Assembly: GCF_042650605.1 (NCBI RefSeq)
Contig: NZ_JBHSBN010000012.1
Location: 1-64,000, forward strand
DNA from: Micromonospora_J zhanjiangensis
Lineage (GTDB): Bacteria > Actinomycetota > Actinomycetes > Mycobacteriales > Micromonosporaceae
DNA: 64,000 nt
Direction of reading: 5' to 3'
Positions 7,764-16,363 of the stretch are shown here, in pieces (position 1 is the first letter of the stretch; every line of letters starts with the position of its first letter). The translations under genes were made by a program, and so were the position numbers. Below the pieces are notes generated by a model that did no database searches, was not told the origin of the DNA, and worked only from the letters and a program-made list of their open reading frames with translations.

Positions 7764-9698
7764 ATGTCCGCCACAGCCGCCCATCCCCTGGAGGGCGCAC
7801 CGCCGGAGGCGATGCGTCAACTGGAGGAGCACTGGGGCGAGGAGAAGACCTTCCGGACCTTCTTCACCACCGTCGACCACAAGCGGATCGGCCGGCGTTA
7901 CCTGGTCACCGCGGGGTTGTTCTTCGGGTTCGCCGGCGTGAGCGCGATGGTCATGCGGACCCAACTGGCCGGCCCGGAGGCCGGCATCGTCTCACCCCAG
8001 GAGTACAACCAGCTGTTCACGATGCACGGCACCGCGATGATCTTCCTGTTCTCCACGCCGATGCTGTTCGGCTTCGGCAACTTTCTGGTTCCACTCATGG
8101 TCGGTGCCCGCGACATGGCCTTCCCCCGGCTGAACGCCTTCGGCTACTGGGTGTTCCTGTTCGCCGGGCTGTTCATGTGGGCCAGCGTGCCGGCCGGCGC
8201 CGCCCCGAACGGCGGGTGGTTCGCCTACGTCCCGCTGACCGAGGAGCAGAACACCCCCGGACTACACATGGACGTGTACACCCTCGGGCTGCTGTTCCTG
8301 GGAATCTCCACCACGGCCGGCTCGATCAATTTCATCGTGACCGCGCTGAAGCTCCGGGCGCCCGGGATGTCGCTCAACCGGGTACCCATCTTTGTCTGGG
8401 CGATCGTCGCCACCTCGTTCATGGTCATCTTCGCGCTGCCGGCGCTCAACCTGGACAACGCGATGCTGTTCCTCGACCGCCGGTTCGGCACGCACTTCTT
8501 CGATCCCGGCAACGGCGGCAACGTGCTGCTCTGGCAACACCTGTTCTGGATCTTCGGCCATCCCGACGTCTACATCATCGTGATGCCCGCCCTCGGCATC
8601 GTCTCGGCCGTGCTGCCGGTGTTCTGCCGGCGGGCGATCGTCGGCTACCCGCTGATCGTGCTGGCCATCGTGGCCATCGCGATCATCTCGTTCGGCGTCT
8701 GGGTGCACCACATGTTCGCCACCGGCCTGCCGCAGCTGTCGCTCAGCTTCTTCAGCGCGGCCAGCACGATCATCACGATCCCCTCCGGCATTCAGATGTT
8801 CGCCTGGCTGGCGACCATGGCACTCGGCCGCATCGTGGTCAGGGTGCCGTTCCTGTACGTCGTGGGCTTCATCGTCACGTTCGTCATCGGCGGTCTCACC
8901 GGGGTGATGTTCGCGATGACCGCCTTCGACCAACAGGTGACCGACTCGTACTTCATCGTGGCGCACTTCCACTACGTGCTGTTCGGCGGTGCGGTCTTCC
9001 CGATCCTCGCGGCCATCCACCACTGGCTGCCCAAGATGACGGGCCGGATGTTCAACGAGCGCCTCGGCCGGTGGTCGTTCTGGCTGATCCTCATCGGCAT
9101 GAACGGCACGTTCTTCCCCATGCACCTGTCCGGGCTGTTCGGCATGCCACGGCGCGTCTACACCTACCCCGGCGGGCTCGGCTGGACCGGCTGGAACCTG
9201 GTGGCCACGCTCGGGGCGTACGTGCTCGCTGTCGGACTGCTGTTGGTGGTCGCGAACGTGGGGTGGACGCTGCGTCGTGGCCGGCCCGCCGGGGACAACC
9301 CGTGGGGCGGGGACAGCCTCGAATGGGCCACCGCCTCACCACCGCGTCCCTACAACTTCGCGGTGCTGCCTCGGGTCTGGACCGTGCACCCGGTCTGGGA
9401 CGACCGGACGATCGACTCGATCGGTCCGGGCGCCGCCGCCGACCGGATCCTCGCCGACGGCCGCAAGACCATTTTCACGAGTGAACTCGACGGCCGGTAC
9501 GAGCGGGTGGTGGAGATGCCCGAGGAGAGCCTCAAGCCGCTCCTGGTCGGCGTGGCGCTGCTGGTGTTGTTCGGCTGCCTGTTGTTCGGCCGGTACTGGG
9601 CGGCCGTCGCCGCCCTGGCGGTGGTGGCCGGCATCCTGTTCCGCTGGCTGTGGCCGCCGCGCCGCACTCCGGAGGAGGCCGGGGCGGTGAGTCGATGA
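7764..9698 (+). CDS. ctaD: Cytochrome c oxidase subunit I
   Basis: Predicted 644 residues, the catalytic heme-copper subunit of an A-type oxidase. Visible ligands are His88 (heme a), the CuB and crosslink pair His266-Tyr270 (GHPDVY), His315/His316, and His401 and His403 (HFHYVLFGG) for heme a3 and heme a. The core has 12 helices. An extra C-terminal part from about residue 590 adds two hydrophobic segments, similar to subunit IV-like extensions. It reduces oxygen to water and pumps protons. GGAAGGAG precedes the ATG, and its stop overlaps ctaE (ATGA). Confidence 0.97.
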   Translation: MSATAAHPLEGAPPEAMRQLEEHWGEEKTFRTFFTTVDHKRIGRRYLVTAGLFFGFAGVSAMVMRTQLAGPEAGIVSPQEYNQLFTMHGTAMIFLFSTPMLFGFGNFLVPLMVGARDMAFPRLNAFGYWVFLFAGLFMWASVPAGAAPNGGWFAYVPLTEEQNTPGLHMDVYTLGLLFLGISTTAGSINFIVTALKLRAPGMSLNRVPIFVWAIVATSFMVIFALPALNLDNAMLFLDRRFGTHFFDPGNGGNVLLWQHLFWIFGHPDVYIIVMPALGIVSAVLPVFCRRAIVGYPLIVLAIVAIAIISFGVWVHHMFATGLPQLSLSFFSAASTIITIPSGIQMFAWLATMALGRIVVRVPFLYVVGFIVTFVIGGLTGVMFAMTAFDQQVTDSYFIVAHFHYVLFGGAVFPILAAIHHWLPKMTGRMFNERLGRWSFWLILIGMNGTFFPMHLSGLFGMPRRVYTYPGGLGWTGWNLVATLGAYVLAVGLLLVVANVGWTLRRGRPAGDNPWGGDSLEWATASPPRPYNFAVLPRVWTVHPVWDDRTIDSIGPGAAADRILADGRKTIFTSELDGRYERVVEMPEESLKPLLVGVALLVLFGCLLFGRYWAAVAALAVVAGILFRWLWPPRRTPEEAGAVSR

Positions 9699-10312
9699 CC
9701 GAGCGGATCGCGGCGCTGACCGCCCCGGACGCGCTGGCCGCGGAGCAGCCGGCGGGCCGGAGCACGGGCTGGTGGGGAATGGTCATGCTCATCACCACCG
9801 AGGCGACCTTCTTCGCGGCCCTCCTCGGCAGCTACTTCTATCTGCGGTTCCAGCACGGCGGCGACTGGCCGCCGGGCGGCATCGAGGCACCCAAACTCGT
9901 CAAGCCGCTGATCATGACGGCCGTGCTCGTACCGAGCAGCGTGCCGCTGCTGTGGGCCGAGCGCGGCATCCGCAAGGGGCGGCGCTGGCGGCTGCGCGTC
10001 GGCCTGGTCGCCACCCTGCTGATGGGCCTGACGTTCCTCATCCTGCAGGGCACGGAGTACGACGAGAAGCTGCACCACTTCACCTTCACCACCAATGTCT
10101 ACGGCTCGCTGTTCTACTTCATCACCGGCTTCCACGGCTTCCACGTGCTGGTCGGAATGTTGATGACGAGCTGGCTGCTCGCCGCCTCCGCCCAGGGCAG
10201 CTTCGGTTCCCGGCACCACGAGCAGGTGAGCGTCGCGGCGCTCTACTGGCACTTCGTCGACATCGTCTGGGTCGCCATCCTGTTCACCATCTACCTGAGC
10301 CCGAGGCTGTGA
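9695..10312 (+). CDS. ctaE: Cytochrome c oxidase subunit III
   Basis: Predicted 205 residues with five membrane helices, the short subunit III form. Family signatures include the early Glu in LITTEATFFAALL, the TGFHGFHVLVG segment and the C-terminal ALYWHFVDIVW. The subunit stabilises the catalytic core and proton uptake. ATG 9695 overlaps the ctaD stop (ATGA) and was preferred over upstream alternatives inside ctaD. Its own stop overlaps the next ATG by one base. Confidence 0.94.
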   Translation: MTERIAALTAPDALAAEQPAGRSTGWWGMVMLITTEATFFAALLGSYFYLRFQHGGDWPPGGIEAPKLVKPLIMTAVLVPSSVPLLWAERGIRKGRRWRLRVGLVATLLMGLTFLILQGTEYDEKLHHFTFTTNVYGSLFYFITGFHGFHVLVGMLMTSWLLAASAQGSFGSRHHEQVSVAALYWHFVDIVWVAILFTIYLSPRL

Positions 10313-10713
10313 TGACCAGCCCGGCGACGTTCCGGCCCGCTCGCACCACGGGCGGACTCCTACTCTGGTTCGCCGCCCTCGGCGGGGTACTGGCGTGGAC
10401 CGCGCACGTCCTGGCCGCCTGGACTATCGATGAGCTGACCTGCGCCTCGGGCCACGAGAACCTCGCGGGCCTTCCGCTCACCGCGGCGGTCGGCCTTTCC
10501 GTTGCCGTTCCGGCTCTCGTCGCGGTCGCGGCGCTCGTGGTATCGCTCGTCGCCGTCCGACGGCTCCGCCGCACCGGGCGGGTGGCGGAGGATCAAGGGA
10601 TCGGCCGGGCGCACCTGTTGGCCCTGGCGGGCGTCTTCCTGGACCTGCTGAGCCTGGCGATGATCGTGCTCGGTGGCGTCGCGGTCCTGGTGTTCCCGGC
10701 ATGCCAACGATGA
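10312..10713 (+). CDS. Small membrane protein of the oxidase operon
   Basis: Predicted 133 residues with three hydrophobic segments (about 14-40, 55-82, 100-130) and a CASGHEN loop between the first two. I do not recognise a named family. Position between subunit III and the assembly factor, and tight overlaps on both sides (TGATG before, ATGA after), suggest an accessory or assembly role in the same oxidase. A subunit IV-like role is possible, but nothing in the sequence proves it. Confidence 0.6.
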   Translation: MTSPATFRPARTTGGLLLWFAALGGVLAWTAHVLAAWTIDELTCASGHENLAGLPLTAAVGLSVAVPALVAVAALVVSLVAVRRLRRTGRVAEDQGIGRAHLLALAGVFLDLLSLAMIVLGGVAVLVFPACQR

Positions 10714-11588
10714 CCGTTCTGGCACACGGTGCCGACACACGTGCGGAGTCACTGACGACGATGGCCCTGCTGGTCGGCGTGGGGCTGCTGGCCGGTGCCT
10801 ACGGCCGGGGCGTGCACGAGCTGTGGCGACGACGAGGAGCGGGCGTCGTCATTCCGGGCTGGCGGGTCGTCGCCTTCGGACTCGGACTGCTGGTTCCGCT
10901 GATCGCGGTCACCGGCCCGGTGCACGAACTGGCCGAGGCGTCGCTGACCGGCCACATGAGCCAGCACATGCTGTTGCTGGTGGTAGCCGGGCCGCTGCTG
11001 GGCGCCGGCGCACCGGGGTTGCCACTCGCACTGGCCGCGCCGGCCGCCCTGCGCCGCTGCTGGGCCCGGGCGCGCGTCGGTCCGACCGGCCGGTTGCTGC
11101 GTCGTGCCGGCGTGTTGGCCGTCTGCTGCGGCCTCGCTCAGGCGGTGTCGCTCTGGCTGTGGCACCTACCCGGCCCGTACACGCGGGCCGAACGCGACCC
11201 GTGGATTCACGCGGTGGAACACGCCTGCTTCCTGGCGACCGCCGCGGCGTTCTGGGCGGCGATCCTCGGCTCGCGGCGCCACCGGCTGCCTGCACCGCTG
11301 GCCGTTCTCATGCTGTTCGCCAGCATGCTGCCAGCCTCGGCGCTGGGTGCGGTGTTCACGCTCGCGCCACAGCCGATCTATCCCGATGCGACCGATCTGG
11401 TGGACCAGCAGCGCGCCGGTCTGCTCATGTGGGTGCCGATGGACGTACTGATCCTCGGGGCGGCCTTGGCGTTGTTCCTCCGTTGGTTCGCGCCGTCCGG
11501 CCCGTCGACGCCGGCAGACCCACCCGCGACGTGCCGGTTGGAATCGCAGTCGCCGGAACCGGCGGTACTACCGGAGGGAGCACAATGA
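10710..11588 (+). CDS. ctaG: Cytochrome c oxidase assembly factor CtaG (caa3 type)
   Basis: Predicted 292-residue polytopic membrane protein of the caa3_CtaG family, which helps mature the copper centre of caa3 oxidases. Signatures are the histidine-bearing stretches HMSQHMLLLV, LWLWHLPGPY and HAVEHACFL. ATG 10710 overlaps the previous stop (ATGA), the rule in this operon, so I prefer it to the ATG nine bases earlier. The 3' end overlaps the next start (11585), which lies inside a striking inverted repeat. Confidence 0.88.
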   Translation: MTVLAHGADTRAESLTTMALLVGVGLLAGAYGRGVHELWRRRGAGVVIPGWRVVAFGLGLLVPLIAVTGPVHELAEASLTGHMSQHMLLLVVAGPLLGAGAPGLPLALAAPAALRRCWARARVGPTGRLLRRAGVLAVCCGLAQAVSLWLWHLPGPYTRAERDPWIHAVEHACFLATAAAFWAAILGSRRHRLPAPLAVLMLFASMLPASALGAVFTLAPQPIYPDATDLVDQQRAGLLMWVPMDVLILGAALALFLRWFAPSGPSTPADPPATCRLESQSPEPAVLPEGAQ

Positions 11589-12073
11589 ACCTTTTTCAAC
11601 CTGAACCGCGCGGTGCGCAAGCCGCGTCTTCGACCTCGGCCGACGCCGGAGCGCAAGGGGAGGTTGAAAAAGGTTCAATGACCGGACCGCACGAACGGCG
11701 CGGCTGGTCGCTGGCCGTGGTCCTCGCGGCCGTCGGCCTCGCCGCGGCCTGTGCCCGGGTGGCCAGCCCTCCGCCGGGCGAGTTGTACCGCAACGGCCGG
11801 CCGGACCACGGGGCGGAGCTGATTCAACGGTACGGCTGCGGCAGCTGCCACACAGTGCCGGGGGTGGACCGGGCGAACGGCCTGGTCGGGCCGCCGCTGA
11901 CCCGGTTCGGAGCCCGCTCGTACATCGCCGGCGAGCTGCCGAACAACGCGGACAACCTGCGCCGGTGGATCCAGAACCCGCAGTCGGTGGAGCCGGGCAC
12001 CGCCATGCCGAATCTGGGCGTCACCGACGTGGACGCCCGGGACATCGCCGCCTATCTGTTCAGCCTGGAGTGA
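11585..12073 (+). CDS. Lipoprotein cytochrome c, N-terminus altered by a small insertion
   Basis: Monoheme class I cytochrome c. The conserved protein begins at ATG 11678: a signal with lipobox (LGLAAAC-like, ending LAAAC), then CGSCH with its first Cys at residue 54 of that form, and the Met ligand in GTAMPNLG. The overlapping ATG at 11585, which couples to ctaG and has a strong GGAGGGAG site, would add 31 residues of odd composition in front of the signal peptide, giving 162 residues. That extra 93-base segment is bounded by a 17-bp inverted repeat and repeats CAATGA at both ends, so it looks inserted. The protein probably shuttles electrons between bc1 and the oxidase. Confidence 0.82.
   Translation: MNLFQPEPRGAQAASSTSADAGAQGEVEKGSMTGPHERRGWSLAVVLAAVGLAAACARVASPPPGELYRNGRPDHGAELIQRYGCGSCHTVPGVDRANGLVGPPLTRFGARSYIAGELPNNADNLRRWIQNPQSVEPGTAMPNLGVTDVDARDIAAYLFSLE
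11586..11677. repeat. 92-base palindromic element with 17-bp inverted ends
   Basis: Bases 11586-11602 (TGAACCTTTTTCAACCT) are the exact reverse complement of 11661-11677, with 58 bases between. The AT-rich arms stand out from the GC-rich surroundings. CAATGA occurs at 11583-11588 and again at 11676-11681, and the distance between the two ATGs is 93 bases, so removing one unit restores the usual ATGA overlap between ctaG and the cytochrome gene. This is the pattern of a small palindromic or MITE-like insertion that kept the frame. RNA from it would fold into a strong hairpin at the start of the gene. Confidence 0.7.
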
Positions 12074-12079
12074 TGGCGG

Positions 12080-12976
12080 ATGCTGCGGACGTACGCGTCG
12101 ATCGGCCAGCGACGCTCGACGGCCGGGCCGCCGGTGCCGGCGCGGCGGCGCGGCCGCGCGCTGGCCGCGCTGGCTGCGCTCGCCATGGCGGTCGCGCCCG
12201 GACCGCTGCCGGCGGCGGCCCAGCCGCTACCCCCGGCCCCGGCCACCCCCTCGGCGGTGGCCACCAGGTCCGTCCCGTCCGTGGCCGCCAGCGGGATCCC
12301 GGCCGCACCGGGCGCCGCCCCGGCGCCGGGAACCGACCTCGCCCGGGGCCGGCAGCTGTACGAACAGAGCTGCGGCAGCTGCCACGGGCCTGTCGGGCAG
12401 GGTTCCCAGCGGGGACCGTCGTTGGTCGGGGTCGGGCCGGCCGATGTGGATTTCCAGGTGGGTACCGGGCGGATGCCACTGAGCCAGGAGGCGCCGCAAC
12501 CGATGCACCGGGATCCGGTGTTCACTCCCGAGGAGACCCGCGACATCGTGGCCTACGTCGTCGGCTTCGGTCCCGGCGGACCGGCGATTCCTCAGGTCAG
12601 GCCCGGCTCGCTGACCGCCGGCCGGGACATCTACCAAGCCAACTGCGCGGCCTGCCACTCCGCGGGCGGCATCGGCGCGGCGCTGACCAACGGCCGGGTG
12701 GCGCCGGCGCTGAGTCGCGCCACCCCGCTGCAGGTGGCCGAGGCGGTCCGGGTCGGTCCCGGGCTGATGCCGGCGTTCCCGCCGCAGGTCCTCACCGATC
12801 AGCAGGTCGACGCGGTGGCCAGCTACGTGCAGCAGTTGCGCGGCACCCGACTGGACCGGGGCGGCGTGTCGATGGGCAGGTACGGCCCGACCGCCGAAGG
12901 GCTGCTCGCCTGGGGGATCGGGCTACTGCTACTCATGCTGCTGGTCCGCTGGCTCGGAAGCCGGGCCGGCGAATGA
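12080..12976 (+). CDS. qcrC: Diheme cytochrome c subunit of the bc1 complex
   Basis: Predicted 298 residues: N-terminal signal, Pro/Ala-rich linker, two cytochrome c domains with CGSCH (Cys98, Cys101, His102) and CAACH (Cys189, Cys192, His193), and one C-terminal membrane anchor (about 272-292). This is the actinobacterial QcrC layout, replacing cytochrome c1 plus soluble cytochrome c. It passes electrons from the Rieske centre to the oxidase. It starts seven bases after the previous stop and overlaps qcrA (ATGA). Confidence 0.93.
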   Translation: MLRTYASIGQRRSTAGPPVPARRRGRALAALAALAMAVAPGPLPAAAQPLPPAPATPSAVATRSVPSVAASGIPAAPGAAPAPGTDLARGRQLYEQSCGSCHGPVGQGSQRGPSLVGVGPADVDFQVGTGRMPLSQEAPQPMHRDPVFTPEETRDIVAYVVGFGPGGPAIPQVRPGSLTAGRDIYQANCAACHSAGGIGAALTNGRVAPALSRATPLQVAEAVRVGPGLMPAFPPQVLTDQQVDAVASYVQQLRGTRLDRGGVSMGRYGPTAEGLLAWGIGLLLLMLLVRWLGSRAGE

Positions 12977-13842
12977 CGACGAGCGGATCGTCCGACGGGC
13001 GGGGGCAGCGGACGGCGGCTCGGGTCATCGCGGCCGCCTTCGGGGTGAGCGCGCTCGGGGCGGCCGGATTCGCGGCCGCGTACGCCACCGGCGGACAGAC
13101 CCAGTGGGAAGGTGCGAGCCTCGCCGTAGCCTTCGCCGGCATCGCGCTCGGGCTGAGTCTGTGGGCACGCCGCCTGCTCCCCACCGGCGGGTACGTCGAG
13201 GAGCACGAGCCGTTCGACTCCCCCGCCGACGAGCGGCGCCTGGCCGCCGCGGCGCTGGCGGGCCCGGAGAGCCCGACCCGGCGGGCCGGTCTGGTGGCCG
13301 CGCTCGGCGGCGCCCTGCTGGCGCTCGGCGGCGCGGCCCTGTTCCCGCTGCGCTCGATGCTGCCGTTCGACAAGTCCCGCCCCGAGCACGCGCTCCGGCA
13401 CACACCGTGGGCCGACGGCGTCCGCCTGGTCGGCGCCGACGGCACGCCGGTGCGTCCCGCGGACGTGCCCGCGGGCGCGATCGTGGGCGTCTTCCCCGAG
13501 GGGGACGTGACGGCCGCGGACGCGCCCGCCTTCGCGGTGCGGCTCGACCCCGCGGAGTTGACCGTGCCGCCACCGGGCGGCCAGGTCGACGGGGTGGTCG
13601 TCTACTCGCTGCTGTGCACGCACGCCGGCTGTCCGGTCCGGCTCTACCTCAAAGGCACCGGCCGGCTGCTCTGCCCGTGTCACCAGTCCAACTTCGACCT
13701 GCTCGCCGCGGCCCGGCCGGTGGCCGGACCGGCGGCCCGACCCCTGCCGGGTCTGCCGATCCGGCTCGATCCGGCCGGCCATCTGGTGGCCGCCGGCGAC
13801 TTCACCGCGCCCCCCGGTCCCGGCTTCTGGAGCTATCCGTGA
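12973..13842 (+). CDS. qcrA: Rieske iron-sulfur subunit of the bc1 complex
   Basis: Predicted 289 residues. The N-terminal part has hydrophobic segments near 18-40, 45-60 and 100-120, as in actinobacterial QcrA. The Rieske domain carries CTHAGC and CPCHQS: likely [2Fe-2S] ligands Cys215, His217, Cys234, His237 and a disulfide Cys220-Cys236. It accepts the first electron from quinol and hands it to QcrC. Starts and stops overlap its neighbours (ATGA, GTGA). Confidence 0.93.
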   Translation: MTTSGSSDGRGQRTAARVIAAAFGVSALGAAGFAAAYATGGQTQWEGASLAVAFAGIALGLSLWARRLLPTGGYVEEHEPFDSPADERRLAAAALAGPESPTRRAGLVAALGGALLALGGAALFPLRSMLPFDKSRPEHALRHTPWADGVRLVGADGTPVRPADVPAGAIVGVFPEGDVTAADAPAFAVRLDPAELTVPPPGGQVDGVVVYSLLCTHAGCPVRLYLKGTGRLLCPCHQSNFDLLAAARPVAGPAARPLPGLPIRLDPAGHLVAAGDFTAPPGPGFWSYP

Positions 13843-15566
13843 TCATCGACCGGCTGGTCCGCGCCCTGGACGACCGGCTGCGCACCGCGCCGGTGCTGCG
13901 CAAGGCGCTTGCCAAGATCTTCCCCGACCACTGGTCGTTCATGCTCGGCGAGATAGCGCTCTACGCGTTCGTCGCCCTGGTGCTGACAGGCGTCTACCTC
14001 ACCTTGTTCTTCGACGCGAGCACGGTGGAGAGCACGTACCACGGCAGGTTCGCACCGCTGGACGGTGCCCGCGTCTCCGCCGCGTACGCCTCGACGGTGC
14101 GGCTGAGCTTCGACGTGCGGGCCGGCCTGCTGATGCGGCAGACCCACCACTGGGCTGCGCTGGTGTTCGTCGGGGCGATCGTGTTGCACCTGCTGCGCAT
14201 CTTCTTCACCGGCGCGTTCCGCAAGCCGCGCGAGCTGAACTGGCTGATCGGGGTCACCATGCTGGCCCTGGCGCTGCTCAACGGCTTCACCGGCTACTCC
14301 ATGCCGGACGACCTGGTGTCCGGCCTGGGCCTGCAGATCATCTGGTCCGCGGTGCTGTCCATCCCGGTGGTCGGGTCGTGGATCGCCTTCCTCGCGTTCG
14401 GCGGGGAGTTTCCCGGGGAGCAGATTGTGCCCCGGATGTTCGTCACCCACGTGCTGATCGTGCCCGCGGTGCTCACCGCGCTGATCGGCCTGCACCTGGC
14501 GATTCTCGTGCGGCAGAAGCACAGCCAGTTCCCCGGGCCCGGCCGCACCGAGAACAACGTGGTCGGCTCGCGGTTCTGGCCCGGCTACACGGTACGGACG
14601 CTGAGCCTGTTCGCCTGGGTGCTGGCGGTGCTGTTCGGGCTCGGCGGGTTGGTCCAGATCAACCCGATCTGGATCTACGGTCCGTTCGCGCCGGGCCGCG
14701 CCACCTCACCGGCCCAGCCCGACTGGTACGTGGCCTGGGGCGACGGGGCGCTACGGCTGTGGCCCCCGGTGGAGTTCAGGATCGCCGGACACCTCGTCGC
14801 GGCGCCCTTCGTCCCCGGCGTGCTCCTCGGCGCGGTCACCTTCCTCCTGCTCTACCTCGTGCCCTGGCTGGACCGGCGGCGGCTGCGCGGCGGGCCGTCG
14901 CACCAGTTGCTCGACCCGCCGCGGGAGCATCCGGTGCGGATCGGCCTCGGGGTGGCCGGCCTGACCTTCTTCACCGTGATCCTGGTCACCGCCGCCGACG
15001 ACATCATCGCGAAGCTGCTCCGCGTGCCGGTGCTGGACGTGCTCTCCATCCTGCGGGTCCTGGTGTTCGTGCTGCCGGTGCTGGCCGGCCCGCTGGCCTT
15101 TCTCATCGCCCGGGCGCTCCGGGCGAGCCGGGGACAGGGGGTGGGCTCGATCGGCCGCGAGCACCTGCGGGCGGCGGTCGACCGGCACGCCGGCGGTGAC
15201 GGGCCGGCGGAACTGCTCGCCCCGGAGCTGGACCAGGTCGTCGAGGTGTGGCCACAGGACGAGCTGACCTGGCGGTGGCGGTACCGGTCGGGGAAGATCG
15301 AGCTGACCAGCAACCAGAGTTACCTGTCCCGCTCGGCGGCCGAGGAAGCCGCCCGGACGGCGTACCGCGGCCGCTCGGTGACGTTGCTGGAACGGTCCCT
15401 GCCCGCCACGCGGACGGCGCGTGGCCGGCTGCGCCGGGCGGCCCGGGCCACCGGCCGGGGGGCGACGTTCGCCGCGCTGCTCGTCGCGGTCCTGAGCCGG
15501 CGGAAGCGGCCCGACCCGGCGCCCCGGCGGCCGGATCCGTTCGACGACCGCCCGGATCCGGAGTGA
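13839..15566 (+). CDS. qcrB: Cytochrome b subunit of the bc1 complex with extra C-terminal domain
   Basis: Predicted 575 residues. The N-terminal half is cytochrome b with paired heme histidines (QTHHWAALVF and later HVLIV/LIGLHLA) and the PDW quinol-site triplet (AQPDWYVAW). Three more helices complete the subunit near residue 430. Beyond about 450 a soluble tail contains WRWRYRSGKIELTSNQSY followed by an Arg-rich stretch. The GKIELTS...YLSRSAAEEA pattern resembles the small YegP/DUF1508 fold and is unusual on a cytochrome b. GTG 13839 overlaps the qcrA stop (GTGA). It is the last gene of the 9-kb operon. Confidence 0.92.
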   Translation: MIIDRLVRALDDRLRTAPVLRKALAKIFPDHWSFMLGEIALYAFVALVLTGVYLTLFFDASTVESTYHGRFAPLDGARVSAAYASTVRLSFDVRAGLLMRQTHHWAALVFVGAIVLHLLRIFFTGAFRKPRELNWLIGVTMLALALLNGFTGYSMPDDLVSGLGLQIIWSAVLSIPVVGSWIAFLAFGGEFPGEQIVPRMFVTHVLIVPAVLTALIGLHLAILVRQKHSQFPGPGRTENNVVGSRFWPGYTVRTLSLFAWVLAVLFGLGGLVQINPIWIYGPFAPGRATSPAQPDWYVAWGDGALRLWPPVEFRIAGHLVAAPFVPGVLLGAVTFLLLYLVPWLDRRRLRGGPSHQLLDPPREHPVRIGLGVAGLTFFTVILVTAADDIIAKLLRVPVLDVLSILRVLVFVLPVLAGPLAFLIARALRASRGQGVGSIGREHLRAAVDRHAGGDGPAELLAPELDQVVEVWPQDELTWRWRYRSGKIELTSNQSYLSRSAAEEAARTAYRGRSVTLLERSLPATRTARGRLRRAARATGRGATFAALLVAVLSRRKRPDPAPRRPDPFDDRPDPE

Positions 15567-15830
15567 TCGCTGACGTGTCGGCGACCATGGGCCGGGTGGT
15601 TCCGGCTGCCACCGAGGCAGTCCGGGACGGGCTGCGCGGCAGACCCGGGCGTGGCGCACCGGGCGGCGACGAAGCAGCCGGCCCGGGCTGCCAGGAGGCT
15701 AGCTTCCCGGTACGTCACGACAGCGGAAGGCAGTGAGGCCGGTCGGAGCGGGTGGTCACGGGCCGGGCGGAGTGAGGGGTTTCGCCGGTCGTCGGGCGGG
15801 TAGCCGGCGGCTTCCGGAAGGCGGTGGACG

Positions 15831-16013
15831 GTGGATCACGGCAAGCTCGGTGACGTGGTGGTCGGGGCGGCGGGTGACGTGGCCGGCGGTGTGGTGGACC
15901 CGAAGGCGGGCCTGGGCAGGCTGCGCTCCGTGGTCAGCCTGCGTGGGGTGGTGACGCTGGCGGTCGGTGCGCTTCTGGGCTATCTCGCGTCGCGTTCGAT
16001 CCGGCGCTCCTGA
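15831..16013 (+). CDS. Small single-helix membrane protein
   Basis: A 60-residue frame starting GTG 15831 with a GGAAG site upstream. It has a Gly/Ala-rich N-terminal half (DVVVGAAGDVAGGVV) and a hydrophobic helix at about 38-54 followed by a basic end (ASRSIRRS). I do not know the family. The 264 bases between qcrB and this frame show no gene. It may belong to the same decayed locus as the fragment at 16031. Confidence 0.35.
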   Translation: MDHGKLGDVVVGAAGDVAGGVVDPKAGLGRLRSVVSLRGVVTLAVGALLGYLASRSIRRS

Positions 16014-16030
16014 AACCCTGGCGTCCGGCG

Positions 16031-16198
16031 ATGGACGCGGTTTCCGCTCTCGTCGGTCATCCGGGCTGGTTGACCCGGGCCGACCTGGACGCCCTGCTGC
16101 GCGAGCACGGTACGGGCGAGGTCGGCGCCGTGCACCTGGCGGTGCTGGAGGCCCGGGGACGGCTGTCGGTGCTGCCCCGGGACAGGGACCGCCGGTGA
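16031..16198 (+). pseudogene. Fragment resembling the C-terminus of a YetF/DUF421 membrane protein
   Basis: A 55-codon frame whose translation (residues 10-50: GHPGWLTRADLDALLREHG, then VLEARGRLSVLP) matches the way DUF421/YetF proteins end, with a helix that reads as 'L..LREHG...V..AVLE..G.LSVL'. The membrane part that should precede it is missing, so this looks like the remnant of a larger gene. Confidence 0.4.
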
Positions 16199-16363
16199 CG
16201 ACGGCCCGGAAACCGGTCGCCTCGATCGGTTTGCGGTCGAAGAGGCCGGGTAGCCGCAACTTTGTGCGCCCTGGCCCGCCCTGTCCGATCCGGCGCGAAC
16301 CGCGCAGCCGGGCGGCGCGACCGGGACGAGACCGGCGAACACCCCCCGAACGAGGAGGACGAC

